Notes: generated by a model not told the origin, from the letters alone. Shown: positions 11,469 through 24,352, numbered from the stretch's first letter. The stretch: DNA of 64,000 nt from Lactarius indigo (GCA_025766275.1 JAFKAC010000003.1:310001-374000), one strand, 5' to 3'. Program-made: numbers and translations.

Positions 11469-13261
11469 GAGAATGTCTGTATTTGGTTTCCTACACTCTT
11501 ACAATCTGCTCGTGATCTGGTAAAGTGTAATGAGCTGACCCAACACCTATCTACTATAGCAATTAGGAAACGACGTACACGCGGACAGAAAAAGAAATTG
11601 GCTTCGGGCTACGCACAAACGTACGAATTTAACAATCGACTTGTCACCTTTATTCGTAGTGTTAACACTCGGTCCTGAAGCTAGAGGGAAGTGCTACAGT
11701 TTGTTGTGGTGTCTGCGACTTTGTTGGTAGATGCGCAAGAAAGGAAAGCATCCCTCGGAGTTAAGACCTACTTCTTACGACAACGGACTCAACGGAAGAC
11801 AAGTCGCTGAGGGCCTCCGAGCCATTGAAAATTCGCGACTATTTTTCCTGATATACGCAAGGGCAACTCAATATCTTCCCGTGGCTTGCGATTTTTCGAC
11901 GCCCCGCCAGTCCAGCGCACGCACCTCGCCATATGCGTCGGGTTAGAGCACACGACGATGCGCCGGCCCGGGCAGACGCCGGTGCCCACCTTGCGACTCT
12001 ACGAAATGACTAATGGCTCCACGACTGTGTCCTCGAGTTCGTCAGTGGTAATGCTGACCTGTTCGTTGAAGAGCGCGCGTCGGATTTGCTCATGTTTGGC
12101 GTGGCGGTGAATGGAAACAGAGAGACTGACCAATGCGTTAATCGGGGTGGAAACTCCATTCGTGCATCCTTGGGAAGGTCTAACGGCGCGAGACAGGGCC
12201 GCCTATTTGCTTCGAGCGAATCCGATGGATAATTCTCAAGGCCCAGCAGAGCGGGATGTAGTTGAAACACTGTCACAAAGGAGTATGGGCCCGGGCCTTC
12301 GCTTTTCCGGTAAGAGTATAGTTTCATAAGGCCAGCCCATCTATCCCAACTTCGTTCAATTTCTAAAGAGGCACAATCAGTGGTGATCCGGTGATCATTG
12401 AACCCTGCAATTGAAGCCTCCGAAGTTTGTTACGTCCAACTTTTCTGGTCGTCACATACTACAAACGGGTGTGCTCGCCGTTGTTCCCTTGTCATACAAT
12501 AATTCATACACCATCGATAAGCCTCCGGTGATTGATGAGCCTTACAGTAAGAGTGGGCGGGTGACTAAAACAAGTAACGTTGCAGCCAGTTCTTCGGGAC
12601 CGATGCTCCCAGTCTAGCGCACACCGATTCTATTGAAGAACCCTTACAGTAACGGCTTTGCGCTTCTCTGGTGATTTGCTAGACGCCAGCCACCTCGTGA
12701 CAACGCACTTGACAGGTAGTGTTAGTATTAGGGAGCAATCTTTAAATCATCGTCAACATTACAAGACAACAGGGAAGTCACTTTAACCCCGGAAAACAAA
12801 AACACGGCAACAGCCTACAGGGGAGAGGGGAACGATTACCTAGGGGGATAATGAGCTTATCATACTACATCAAGCCGTAAGCGCCCACAACTAACGGCTT
12901 TTAGGGCAATGGGGTGGAGCAAGCGACGGAAATTACTGCACAATAACGTACAACCCAAAAATCGGAAAACGGGCGTGCCATCTCGGCTCCGAGCTGGCAC
13001 TGTGGGGAAAAAAAAACCCACAGTGCTATGTCGCCGCCGAAGCGGTGCCTGTGAAGGCGACCTCGTGATGCTCAGGTGAAACGACGCCGACTTTGTCATC
13101 AGGTGTGCCAACAACAGTCGTACTGTGCGATTGCAAAGGCTCAATACTCTGGGTGGGAGAGTATGCCAGGGACAGTATCGTACCTCGGACTGTCGTCTTT
13201 CGCACTGGCGATGTCCGTTGGCTTGCTGTTCGGGGTGATGGTCCCTCTCGTTCGGTTCTTG
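11469..13261. other. Intergenic, no gene recognised
   Basis: Both strands were read. ORFs here (for example 11731–11946 and the minus-strand 12010–12327) show no family motif, no exon continuity and no codon-level conservation that I can recognise. The right edge is the 3' flank of the SEC14-like gene. Confidence 0.5.
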
Positions 13262-14426
13262 CTACCCGTGTGCCGTCCGGCTGCGATGCCACATGCCCTG
13301 CCGACGGATGTCAGAAGTCAGCGCCGAAAGAAGCGCGCGGCGCGCGCGCACGCATACGCACTCTATAAGCTGACTCCAATATGCCTCGTGGTCAAACTCA
13401 AAGCGGTATTCGCCGCCAAAGTCGGCAGTCGAGGTGCTCGCGGGGCACGAAGCTCGAAGAGGATCCGGGTTGAAGCGCATCTTGTCGCGGGTGACGGGGT
13501 CGAGGAAGGGCGAGATGCCCTTGTAGAAAAAGGAGAGGATCGTGGGCAGGTTGACGACGAGCGCGCGGCCGAGCGTCTCGACGTAGTGGTGCTGCAGGAT
13601 CGTGAGCACCTTGCGTGCCACCGAGATGGATGGGTTCGTGCGCAGCGTCGTGCTTTTGTAATCGACGATGATCATCAGCGACTCCTGGCCCGGTGGCATC
13701 AGGTCTTTGGCACGTTCCCTGTGGGATCACGACACGGCGTCAAATTGATTTTTGGGGTTCGAAGCATGGGGGAACGACGCACAGAATGTAGACGAGATGA
13801 CGCAGTTGTCGCGGAGACGTCTCCGTATTTTCGCGTCCAGGACGCATGTATATGATGGGTCGGCCATCAACATCGAAGCCCGTCAGAATGCTACATAACA
13901 AAAACAAAAAAAAAAAAGGAACAGAAATCAGCATAATGACGTCAATAAGAGGCGTGCCCATTTCTAATCGTGCGGGCACGTCGGGCACAAAGGTGGGGTG
14001 ATGGCAGCAAGGAGGGACGCACATCTTGCCCGTCGCCGCCTCGATTTTGACTTCCTCAGGCGGGATTAGCTCCGGCTTGAACTCGCGGCGCCACTCAATG
14101 GTACCCTTGACGCGCTTCCGGGCATCGTCGAGTTTCCACTTGGAAGCGCGCAAGTAGCGCGGGAGCGTGTCAGGCTTATCGAGCCATCGGCGCTCCCATG
14201 GCGCATACGTATCCGTGTCCGGCAGATGAAGCGAATAGGCGTACTGCAGGATGAAAGGCGGGGCTCATGGATGAGGAACGCGGGACACCTCTTTAAGCAA
14301 GCAAGAAGGAAAACATACCTCGCGCAAGGCTTGCAGCTTTTCCTTCTGCTCGTCGTCGTACTCGTATATCGGCTTGATGACTGTGCCCGGGGCGGGGGTC
14401 AAGAATAACTTGGTGGTCTTACTCAT
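13262..14426 (-). CDS. SEC14-like CRAL-TRIO lipid-transfer protein
   Basis: Four exons give an uninterrupted 297-residue protein: 14426–14319, 14243–14023, 13890–13783 and 13718–13262. The start is MSKTTKLFLTPAPGTVIKPI. The N-terminal CRAL-TRIO-N helices carry RYLRASKWKLDDARKRVKGT. The CRAL-TRIO core follows (ILTGFDVDGRPIIYMRPGRE, SLMIIVDYKS, LQHHYVETLGRALVVNLP, then ISPFLDPVTRDKMRFNPD) and ends with DFGGEYRFEFDHEAYW. The family binds and exchanges phosphoinositides and other lipids between membranes in the cytosol. Residues after the EYRFEFDH block (VCVRARRALLSALTS...) are basic and do not resemble the usual family end, so the extreme C-terminus is uncertain. It is divergent from NOP10, with starts only 283 bp apart. 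Confidence 0.9.
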
Positions 14427-14709
14427 ATGTACAGACGGAGATGAAGAAGAGGAAAGACGTCGGGTTTGATGATCGAATTGGACGTTATAGTAGAGAAAAG
14501 AAAGGCAGGCGTCTGGCAGCCCACACCGACAGCCGCGTGGACTTTTACGGGACACGGCATTGCATTGTTGTGTTGCGAGATTGGTTTGACAAACGATTTC
14601 TGATCGGACTAGGCCGGGTCGCCATCGCCTTCTCTTTACCGGTCCGATTCGGTCCGCGACGCATAATTCAGATCAGTAATCCTTTGAGCAGGTTCCATCG
14701 TTGACCAGT
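14427..14709. promoter_or_regulatory. Shared divergent promoter, SEC14-like gene and NOP10
   Basis: Only 283 bp separate the two opposite start codons, so both promoters must overlap here or extend into the neighbouring genes. No clear TATA box was seen. This is inferred from gene arrangement, not from a recognised element. Confidence 0.5.
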
Positions 14710-15042
14710 ATGCATCTGATGTACACGGTTGACAGCCAAGGCAATAGAGTGTACACACTCAAAGTGAGCGTCCTTCTTCGCTTTGATTACCTGCTGTTCA
14801 TCGCCCGAGCTATTAGAAACTCACCTGATTTGGGGAAAATCACCAAGTCGGCTCACCCAGGTGCGTCAGCCCAGTGGGTTCCATTTCTGCGGATTCAGCG
14901 CGGTGTAGGAGGTGTTTCGGTACTAATTCCTTGTCTTTTTTTAGCGAGATTCTCCCCTGATGACAAGTTTTCCCGTCACCGAGTGACGATCAAAAAGCGT
15001 CATGGCGTCCTATTGACGCAACTCCCAGCCAAGCCTATGTAG
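14710..15042 (+). CDS. NOP10: NOP10, H/ACA snoRNP subunit
   Basis: Three tiny exons (14710–14763, 14817–14860, 14945–15042) encode a Nop10 protein starting [18 protein letters not shown] and ending [20 protein letters not shown]...LPAKPM. The [17 protein letters not shown] block is the family signature. Nop10 binds the pseudouridine synthase Cbf5/dyskerin in box H/ACA particles in the nucleolus and is needed for rRNA pseudouridylation. Exon 2 as written has a TGA (CTC ACC TGA); taking CT at 14825–14826 as alternative Thr third bases (ACC/ACT) restores the frame. The protein is then exactly 64 residues, the usual family length. That fit is strong evidence that the extra base is not real. Confidence 0.93.
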   Translation: MHLMYTVDSQGNRVYTLKVSVLLRFDYLLFIARAIRNSPDLGKITKSAHPGASAQWVPFLRIQRGVGGVSVLIPCLFLARFSPDDKFSRHRVTIKKRHGVLLTQLPAKPM

Positions 15043-16509
15043 GCCCAACCAAACCCCTTCTCTGTCGGTAGTTTTGCGACAGTCAGAAGCCGTTTATTCT
15101 TCACGGCCAATCGTCGGTGATGATGCCCAGCGCGGACAGAGACAGGTGGTGTAAAATGAGATGAGTGGCCGCAAGGTAGCGTCGCAGGAGGGTAGTGGTA
15201 AGCGCATGTACGGGGGTTGTCTAGTGCGTTGTAATGAAGAAGTTGTTCCTTCCGCGGTGCCTGCTCGCAAGTGAGAGGGTCTACACGGTCGCTAACGTGT
15301 TAGGCCTAGCGCACCTGGTAACCCTGCCCTGCCGCCCTCGCTTTATATCCAATTGTCTGTCTCCTGCCCTCCCTGAAAGCTCGTATTGTTGTCGTCGTAT
15401 TGTTTGTCGGGTTTGGAAGGTGCTAGTTGGGCGCATCGGGTTTTTGGTTGGGCTTTTGGATTTTATCATGGTCAGGAGCGCCAGACATGTGACTGGTTCA
15501 GGCTCGTGCCTGCTGCGGCTGCGGGACAGACTGCTCCTCTCAGGTTCCCCTACTGCGCTTCCCCCACTGATGACAGGCTCATGCTCGGAGTTAGAGCACC
15601 CCTTACCAGTCGTCTCGCTACTACTGGCAGGACTTCAATTCATTCATGTTGTGACGACAACGACTCGCTGGTTTTCGGGTCTCCCCGCCTGCGGGCCCCG
15701 TGCGACACAAAGGTAGCATGAATGTGAGAGCCGTCGTTACACTATGAGCTACTCGCTCGCCCTTTGAGTACGGTGGCGTTTTGACTCAGGCTTTGACATG
15801 CGTTCCCTGCATGCACCTCTCATAGAAACACGTGTATCCCTCAATGAACCGGTCCTTTGTATGCGCGGCGTCGAGCATCAGGCAGTCTTCATGCGTGCTC
15901 ACTGTTTTGGAAGATGTCCCAAGCGCGTGTACCGCGTACTACTGTAGTGGTACCTTTGGCGATCGGCCTGGAGGCTGTTTCATTTCATGTGATAGTTGCC
16001 CGAGGGATATGGTATGGGAGCGGGGAAGAACAATTTGTTTGTATTTCTCAGGGCATCGAGCCAAAAAGTCCTTATCTGCAAGCGACACAGATAGATAGGC
16101 AGCGCCCTCAGTCTACGTCACAGATAGCGAAAGACGGTGGGTTCTGTTCCCCATAGGAGTGACTAGGTGACGTACTCTACAAGCGAGGTAAACTTAGTTG
16201 TTCATTTCAGAAGAACAGTCCCATTTGAGGGTGGCCATCTCGAGTCAGCGCCATCTCTGTGCGTGGGACTGGGCCCCAGTACCTGACACAGCCTGAGCAA
16301 CACCTAGTAAAGATCCATAACATATTATTTATCAATCCCATCTTTATTCTTTTCGTTTCCTTTCATTCCCTCACTTCTACCCTCTTATCAACTACAAACG
16401 CCGTGGCCTAACTACATCAATTACCCCATTCCCGCGACCGAAGCCGAAGCGTGAGCCTCGAGGCAATTAGTCGCCGTACTCGTGGCCCTACCACGCCGCA
16501 AACCGCACG
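15043..16509. other. Intergenic, no gene recognised
   Basis: About 1.5 kb with no recognisable coding family on either strand. ORFs at 15234–15716 and 15832–16156 lack motifs, and their codon use looks random. Confidence 0.5.
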
Positions 16510-16660
16510 CCTCACACCCGCCTCCCTTTTTTTTTTTTTTTCTTTGATCACTTGCGAGTTATATTGAATCCTCTCCCTTTCCTTTTTCTCCTTTCTCGCT
16601 CCTTCCCTCCCCCGACACACTCCCCTCTCTTTTCGGCCCTCCACCTCACTGAAGGGTCCG
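16510..16660 (+). promoter_or_regulatory. Pyrimidine-rich tract upstream of the AGC kinase
   Basis: A T13 run at 16529–16541 is followed by about 120 bases that are almost all C and T, ending 20–30 bases before the kinase start codon. CT-rich leaders of this kind are common just upstream of start codons in filamentous fungi. The regulatory role is inference. Confidence 0.4.
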
Positions 16661-16678
16661 ACTAACGCTTACCGTTGC

Positions 16679-19600
16679 ATGCCAAGCGTCGACCTCGACC
16701 AAAGTCTCTCACTCCAGCCCTCTCCGCCATCCGTTCCCTCATCCCCAAAGAAGAGAAGAACTTCCAGAGCCGTGCTTGGTCTTAGCAACCTCTTGTTGCA
16801 ACGTCCCACCAACATTCCAGTCAGTTCCGACGTCGCCCTTCCAAAGCCACCCGCTTCTACCCGTTCGAGTTCATCATCCACAAGACGACGCCGTAAACCC
16901 AGAGGGGAGTCGAAGAGCATCACCACCCTCTCTTTTTTCGAACCTGATTCAACCGTACACGTCGAAAATACCCCCCCTTCTCCACACATGACGGCCACAC
17001 AGGAGCGTCAAACCCGACCTCCACGCAGACAGGTGCTGCGCGTGGACGCACAAGACGGTCCGTGGACAGTAAGCGTCGCAGAAAATCCTCATCATCCGCC
17101 CTCCTTCACACTGTATGTCAAAAGTGAGTGTTTATCCATTCGGAAAACCCCAATGGTTCTCTCCCCTTCCCATTCCGCATCCTGTGTTGGCGCCCCACTT
17201 TCCTTTTCATTTTACTAGACGGCTTTGCCGCTCAAAACTTCAGATGCTCCGATCCGGACAGAGCGCAGCTCTACCTCCACTTTCCCAAATCGAGTTTCTC
17301 ATGTGCTGACTCCTCTCTCTCCACATTTCCTAGCGCCTACGCACAACCTTACACTCAGTCGCACTGCACGCGAGATCGTTGAACTCGATCACAAGCTCCA
17401 TGACGCATACCCGAGTGTGCTTCGGCCAACACTTCCGATCGACTCCTCTGTGCTGCCGCAGCCCACGAAGCGCAAGTCTGTCATTCTCAACACGCTCTCA
17501 CGCCTCGCTTCGCCTGCGAGCAAGTCGACAGGGGCTCGCAACAATGCTTCACGCCCCGCCACAGCAAGTACAAGCAGTCCCATCCCATCCACCTCTCCCC
17601 ACTCCCGTCGTCTCTCCCAAGGCAGAGATCGCCGACCCGTTCTTTGACGACTTGGGCGAGGTCGCAGTCGGTACATCGACCTCCTGCGAACCCAACAATC
17701 ACGGGCCTTGCAGCATACCTCACCACTCTTTCCAATGACCAGGTCTTCCGCCAGGCGCGACCGTGGAAGCGTTTCGTGCGCGTACGCACTGATGACCTCG
17801 AAAGCGTACGCGTCGAGCGAGCCATCAGGCGCGTGCGTTCCGATGTTGCCGCACATTTATCTTCTCCAAGCACCGTTAACGTCACCATGCACAACACGAG
17901 CGTTCTGGATGATACGAGGCGCGCTGGAACCGAGCGCAAGTCAAGGGAAGAGACGTTGAATGGCAATGGACCTGGCTTGGAGCGTCGAGCTAGTCGCTTC
18001 CGTGAGAACATTGACGGAGCAGAGACACGTCAACGGGACGACAGCTCGATGCACGACACGGAACCCACACCGTCGCTTGTCAGTGATGGCAAGTCGAACA
18101 CCGAGGACATGCCAGAGAGGAGTCAGTTGAACGGGGACACGGCATCGACCGCACCCTCGGCTAAGTCCGACGTGATCGAAATCGAAGCCTCGGACACTGG
18201 CTCGATCGCACTGCCTTCTCACACCGCCGATGCAGATGGCGTTATAGCGCCCGCGCCGGACACGGATGCATCTGTCGACCTTGTTGCCCCATCAACACCG
18301 CTTCCCGCGGCCGCGGAACACCCTTCGCGTATCCCTCGTTCTCAATCTGCTGACCCCGACAAGGCCGCACGTCTTTCTCGCGTATTCACCCAGTCCGCTA
18401 CTTCTGTCGGTATCAATGGCACCGAGACGGCGTCTGCGTCTGCATCCGCGACGGAAGACGACTCTTCTGTCAATACATCACACGAGCATCGCGAGCGCAA
18501 GAAGCGATCAAAGTCTGCTGCTCGCATCAAGGAACGTGTGTCGCGCAAGGTTCAGGTTTCGGACTTTGAGATGATGCGCGTACTTGGCAAAGGGTGCGCT
18601 GGCAAGGTACTCCTTGTACGGCACAAAAGCAGTTCGGACTTGTATGCCCTCAAAGCTATTACCAAGCGACACGTTCTTGCGCATCAAGAACTTCAGCACA
18701 CGCTTACAGAGCAGGCCGTATTACGTCGTATGGCCGCGGAGGGTACTGACCCATTCGTAGTCAAACTCTGGTGGAGTTTCCATGATAAGGAGAACCTGTT
18801 TTTAGGTCATGGTGCGTATAGCATACGCCGCCGTGATCTAATATCTTCACGGTTGCTGATGTACCCCACGCACAGGATTTCCATCCTGGAGGTGATTTGG
18901 CGACACAGCTTGCGCGTTGGGGTCGTCTTGGGCGCTGATCGAGCCCGCTTCTATGCTGCCGAAATCGTCGAAGGTGTCGAGGGCTTGCATGCGGCGGGCG
19001 TCGTTTACCGTGACCTTAAACCGGAGAATATCCTTATCGCAGCAGACGGCCACATTGTGCTCACTGACTTTGGCCTTTCTAAGGAGTTCCCCAAGCGAGG
19101 AGGCCAACATGTCGCACCAGGTACCCCACCTGCGCCAGGCTCGCCGTATTGGATGAAGGATGACAAAGAGCTCGCCGCACAATGGCCATCGCGCCAGGTG
19201 GATACGACGAGCACGTTCTGTGGCACAGCCGAGTATCTTGCTCCAGAGGTAATCCAAGGCCTTCCGTATAGCTACGAGGTCGACTGGTGGAGCTTTGGCA
19301 CAATGCTGTATGAAATGCTGACGGGTATCGTGAGTTGCCTTCGACTTCGTCGTGGATTGTCTCTCATATGTCCTCTGGTCACCCCTGCGGTAGACACCTT
19401 TCTGGGCGGACAATCACTCCGATATGTATGTCCGAGTTCCTCCAGGACGAATTGCAGTTCCCAGACGATCGGGCCATGGACCAGGACACGAAGGGCCTTA
19501 TTCGGGGAGTGAGTTGCTACGTTTCGATGCTTAATTTGAGGTGGCAGTGACTAATGGATGCCTAGCTTCTACAACGCAACCCTGCCCTCCGCATCAGCGA

Positions 19601-21209
19601 GCCACGAATAAAACGCCATCCTTATTTCTCAATGATGTATGTACTCAAGTCAATTTGTGGGCTCTGCTAACGTGTTCTGTTCGTGCTTATAGTGATTGGG
19701 CTCATGTATACTACAAGCGTTATATACGTTCGTACTGCGCCACACTTCGAACGTCATATCCTGATCCCTCGCGTAGCCCCATATATCCCTCCCATTGACC
19801 CCTCAAATGCAAGCGATACCCAGAACTTTGATGACACCTTCCTCGACATGGAGCCTGTAATTAATGATGAAAACGACATGGACACGGACCAGGAGCGAGA
19901 GCGGGAGCAAACAGATCTGGAACCAACAGATGGCGAGGACTCCGTTGCAACTCCGTCGCAGTCGCGCAGCTCCTCAGCTCACCCGCTTGATGACTTGGTA
20001 GACGTGTTTGACGGATATTCGTTTAAAGGTCGGCATTCTGTCATCATCGACGACGAGGAAGAAGTGTCCGAAGAAGGGGAGGAAGAGGAAGAGAACGTGA
20101 CTGGGACCCAGTATACTGGCCGAACTCAACGGCTGAGGCAGCTGCAGCGACCGTCGTCCTGGAACGTGAGGAGCCCAGTACCCGAGCCGAAGACCCCAGA
20201 AGCTCGACCCACAGCCCTGCCACTGCCACCATCCACTCCCCCTGCCCAGCGGAGCCCAGTGTACCACTAGGCCCGAACTTCCTCCTGTTGATACGAGTGC
20301 TAAACCCCCCTCATTCACCGATGCTACTCCACGCGCGAGCGAAGATGCTCCGGGTCCTGCACCTTCTGTGCCCATATCCCCCCTCAAGGCAGTCGCCGAA
20401 GCAGCGGCGGCTGCATCTTCAGGCCCCGACATCCATTATAAGGAGCCGAAGAAGGCGCCAACGTCGAAGCCTCATGGCCAACGGTCAAGTCGCCAACAAC
20501 GCAGCCGTCGCGAGAAGTCGGGCGTGCCGGCTCTCGACCGCGATCTCTCAGATGCAAACGAGGAGGACGACGTGCGGACAGAGCGCGACTGACGACGACG
20601 AGTGGGACTTTATCGAGGCTGATGGTGAGGAATCGCAACGGCGCACGTGGCACGAGTCTTTTCGCGCGCGGTGTCGTGGATCGGTATCGGCTCGCGGTTT
20701 TCCGCAAAGGCTCAACGCCCAATCGCACAACACCAACCGATGTGGCGCGACTGTCCGCCGCTACCACGAACGGCACGAGCTCTCCCAGTCCCACTGCAAA
20801 GGACCGCCGCGGCCGCACCGGTGCCCTCCCCTTCGGCCGCAAGACGTTCCTGCGTGCCAAGTCGCCACCATCGACAGTCGACGCGGATCGTCGCGGTCGG
20901 CGGGCAAATCAGTTCACGACGACGAGCTCGCGCTCGGTGAGCGCAACGGTATCGACGGTATCGTCGCCGCAGAGCGCCCGCACGACGCTCGCACAGCCGT
21001 CGCTCAAGTCGAAGGAGTCGGCCGTATCGGTTGGCAGCCCAGGCTCGTCGAGCGGCGCGTCGACGAATGGCGAGGGCCGCGCGGCGTCAGATCCGGATAT
21101 CGTCGAAACGGTGCGGGCGCCACAGGCGGAGGAGCACGATTCGAAGCACAAGAACAAGAAACTGAAGAGGGGCGCGGAGAAGATGCTCTCGCTGTTCGCG
21201 TTGCCATGA
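16679..21209 (+). CDS. AGC-family protein kinase with N-terminal PX-like region
   Basis: The start is MPSVDLDQSLSLQPSPPSVP at 16679; intron 1 is 17124–17333. A PX-like region follows (TPTHNLTLSRTAREIVELDH ... LAAYLTTLSNDQVFRQARPW), then a disordered linker. The kinase domain has G-loop LGKGCAGKV, VAIK-type YALKAITK, YRDLKPEN, TDFGLSKE, activation loop STFCGTAEYLAPEV and YEVDWWSFG. The AGC tail has FDDTFLDMEPV and the hydrophobic motif VFDGYSFKGR. A Ser/Gly-rich end contains EWDFIEADGEE and ARGVVDRYRLAVFRKG and closes with MLSLFALP. It resembles Ypk/SGK-type kinases in having a PX-like module and an FxGYSF motif. The frame slips eight times by +1 (17593, 17684, 18804, 18932, 19438, 20261, 20589, 20632). 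Each site reads as two alternative third bases (for example ACC/ACT, TTA/TTG, GGG/GGC), so I consider the gene intact. Confidence 0.9.
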
Positions 21210-24200
21210 AGCAACTTTGATACCTCCTCCCACACGTCACACGTCCCTCTCCCCCCGGCATTTTCCTCACGCAAACAACAACACAATTCGCAAACTCGCA
21301 TCTCGTACTTCTTTTTTTCTTTTCTTCTGAAACCCTGGGAATCTGCTATGCATCTTGCGTGTGCAGTGCGCGCACGCACGTATATCTATATATATTCGCT
21401 GACAATGCCACGTTCGTTATTTTTTTGCTCTCTCTTCCTCCCGTTTCTCTTTTTTTTCTGCTATTTCCTTTTCTCTGTCCCCTCCCCCTCCCTGGACCGC
21501 ATTTGTGACATCCCATTATAAGCTCTAATTATGGTCTCTCGGTCGGTGCGTGCTCGTGTTTCTCATATATAGTAGTAGTCAAAGTCGAAAGCAACAACGC
21601 TCTTTTTTCTCGCTCGCTCTCTCCAAACTCCAAAGCTTCCCTCCTCTAGCTTTGTCTTTTACCTCCCTCATCGTCGTCCGCTCGTTCGTAGAAGAAAAAC
21701 CAATCGGTATCGGTGTCTCCAGTATTATTGCAATAATGAAGCAGTGTCGAAATGTTTTGTCCTTGTTTTGGATCGCGTCATTCGATTCACATGTGTGTGA
21801 TGTTCAACATCGAGAGCGGAAATTTGACAAACCATTTTACGGTAAGTGATTGCCCTTATCAGTGCTTATTTACACCATCAGATATCGTTGGTCAAAAGAC
21901 CATCTATGCGCGAATTCGGGGACATTCGCTGGTGCTCCACGTCTTGTGTAGAGAGGCCTTACTAACTATGTTGGAGAGTCTTGTGCGTACTATAGACTGA
22001 AGAGAATTAGAGTGAGTGGCAGATCGAGCGTCCGCAGTGGGAACACGTCGCCCAAACTGACCAACCAGCAGACGCGGTTGTCATGCCATTCCGCCAACTC
22101 GATTGCTTCCTCGTCTTCCCTTATAGTACTGCTCATGACGCACCACAATCACGGGCTCATTGTACTATAGCTGTGATTGGCCCTGGTGCTGCTGCAGAAG
22201 AGCTCCCTCGATGCAGGTGCAACTAATCGGATCGTGATTTCACACCCCTTGTTTCCTTTTCCGACCTGACCTCCGTCCTACGGCTTTCGTGGGAAGGCTA
22301 CCAAAGGTCGAACTAGTTTCCTCATGCACCGATCTGCCTTTACCTTCTCGGTGATGAAGGGATTTCTCTCCAATTTTAATTCAGGCGGCGTATTTCGGTA
22401 TCACGTTGAATTCATTAACGTCAGTCTTCGTCGCAAAAGTTCGGGGAGGCGTTCGGATTGCGTTTCCGTATCAACAGCAGGTTTCTGCACGTCCGTATCT
22501 TGGCAACAATGATGGCCCGTGGCGTAGCTGCGTGATGCGGTTTCGTACAGAAAACAGGTAGACCTGTACCCGTTTCTGTACGAGACCAGCGAGCTCTCAA
22601 TCACATCGGGTTCATGACTTGCTAATCGTTCGTCATCGTGAAAGACAAGAAAGACATGATGGTCCCGCAGCTCCTGCGTGCGTCTTCAAGGAGACGGATA
22701 TCTATATTTATTTTTTTGCAGGTTGGTTGCTCAGAAAAGAAGACAGTGCATAGTTCTACTGCTCCAACCATTCGGGTCGTGTTTGTGCGCAGCACAGAGA
22801 GAACATTTGTACGGCGGCAGATATATACGCCACTGAAAGACGACGCGGGTAACTCTGGATGCGAACGAATAGCCCAATCGTCTTGACGACAGGTTCAAGT
22901 CGGCCTATCTACGGCGCATAGCTCAATGCAAGTGTTTTGTTTCCCTCATAAACGGAGGGAAGGTGATCTGCAGGGTGTGTGTGACTTGGAGAAGATCAGT
23001 CCCAGAACGGTGCCCTACTACCTGACCATGGCATCGCGCATTTGTAAGTGCATAGACTTACCACTTTAGCCTGCTCCGGTCACGCCGACCGTCAGGCATA
23101 TCTTTCTTCCTTCATCGCCCCGATCACGCAGATCGTCGGGCATGTGTTTTCATGTTATCTGGAATCCATAAGGAGCGGACATATATAATGGGTGACCTAA
23201 AGCCCTTGGTCACCCACCTCTTGCATTCCATTTCTTATCTTTATGTCGTTCACACAAAACTCTCTAGCGCTCTAGTGGCTAAAGCCATATATATACCCGA
23301 GTCACGTTCTTTTATTGTACGGTTCTGGAAGTATTGTCTGTCCTCCACTGCGGACAGACTCAGCGTTTTTGTGCCCACGAAGATGATAAATCGGAGATAG
23401 TCGGGTATCTCCGAGTCCCATGTACTCATCCCTTGCGGTCACGGCATACTCAACATCGCAATTCAATCGAATGATCTCCGTCAATGAGAAATCCTCGAAG
23501 TGGGGTTTTTGTTGAAGGAGATCATTCGGAGATGCACCCGCGTATGCTGATCGTTTTTAGTTGCCACCCTCTCGCGTTCTCACACGGTCTTACACCTACT
23601 ATACCTGACTGTAGCATACATGAAAAAGCGACAACGTGGCCTCGCAGGTTGAGTGGGTGGTTGATCTCGTCGGGTGAAAGGCCATACACGTCAATGTTTC
23701 AATGACAACGCATCACGATCACGAGCTTTGGTGCGCGCACTACGCACGGTGTGCCCGCCTATGATAGGGGTCCTTAGGGCGCTAAAACTGCGGCAGTATG
23801 TGAGCACCGCCACGGGATACTGTGGTCGCCGTGCATCTTGAGTCCCCTACGGTACCTTCCACTGGTTGCAGGTAACCTGGTCTCCTCGTAGACTGGTTGT
23901 AACTTACTGCAACCGGTCGACGAAGAGACCAACAATGGCGTCCACTTGCGTAGTTTACAATTCACGTTATTCTTTTTCCTGCGTTTAATGTCCACTAGAG
24001 CCAAGGACTGCAATGGCCAGGGTATGGGTCCTATCATTCGTCAACAGGCACATGACGTTGAAAGCCAGACCCTTGCTACATTGATCTCTCTGCGAAACGT
24101 TCGGCCCAGGTGCACTCGGGAGCATAGGTCTGAACAAATGAAAATGTCCAAATCGATGGCAAGGCTCATTGTTCACCTGGACATCACACCTTGATTAACA

Positions 24201-24352
24201 GACGCCAATAGTCTACGCCGTGTTGACCAAAATACCCTCATGTGAACGCGACATCGTTGATCACAACCCATTTCACGCTTTTCGGATACTTTATTGCAGA
24301 ATAACGAGGCATACAATGCACATTATGTTGCATGTACCCACTGCCGCTGCGC
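21210..24352. other. Long intergenic region with T-rich 3' flank and inverted repeats
   Basis: 21210–21700 is T- and CT-rich and probably holds the kinase 3' UTR and polyadenylation signals. From 21.7 to 24.35 kb I find no protein family on either strand. The notable content is a set of five short inverted repeats between 23189 and 23930, listed separately. No convincing tRNA was seen. Confidence 0.5.
23189..23930. repeat. Cluster of five hairpin-forming inverted repeats
   Basis: Perfect stems: TGGGTGACC/GGTCACCCA at 23189–23216 (9 bp, 10-nt loop), GTCTGTCC/GGACAGAC at 23336–23359 (8 bp, 8-nt loop) and TCGGAGATA/TATCTCCGA at 23391–23414 (9 bp, 6-nt loop). Longer imperfect stems: 23467–23484 with 23512–23529 (16 of 18 pairs) and 23879–23899 with 23910–23930 (18 of 21 pairs, 10-nt loop). 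No protein is recognised across them. They could be a structured non-coding RNA, a decayed foldback element or unrelated palindromes. Confidence 0.55.

Noticed and set aside
13076..13855. Plus-strand ORF of 259 residues
   Set aside because: It lies opposite exons of the SEC14-like gene, which has clear CRAL-TRIO motifs and clean splice sites.
17593..20633. Calling the AGC kinase, F-box copies 1–3, EF-Ts, NOP10 and CTP synthase pseudogenes because of frame breaks
   Set aside because: Every resolved break is +1 at a third codon position with a plausible alternative-base pair, and conserved motifs continue on both sides. True decay, as in the EF-Ts relics, looks quite different.
21210..24352. 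tRNA or rRNA genes in the long gap
   Set aside because: T-loop-like strings such as ggttcaagtc near 22894 lack a matching acceptor stem and D-loop.
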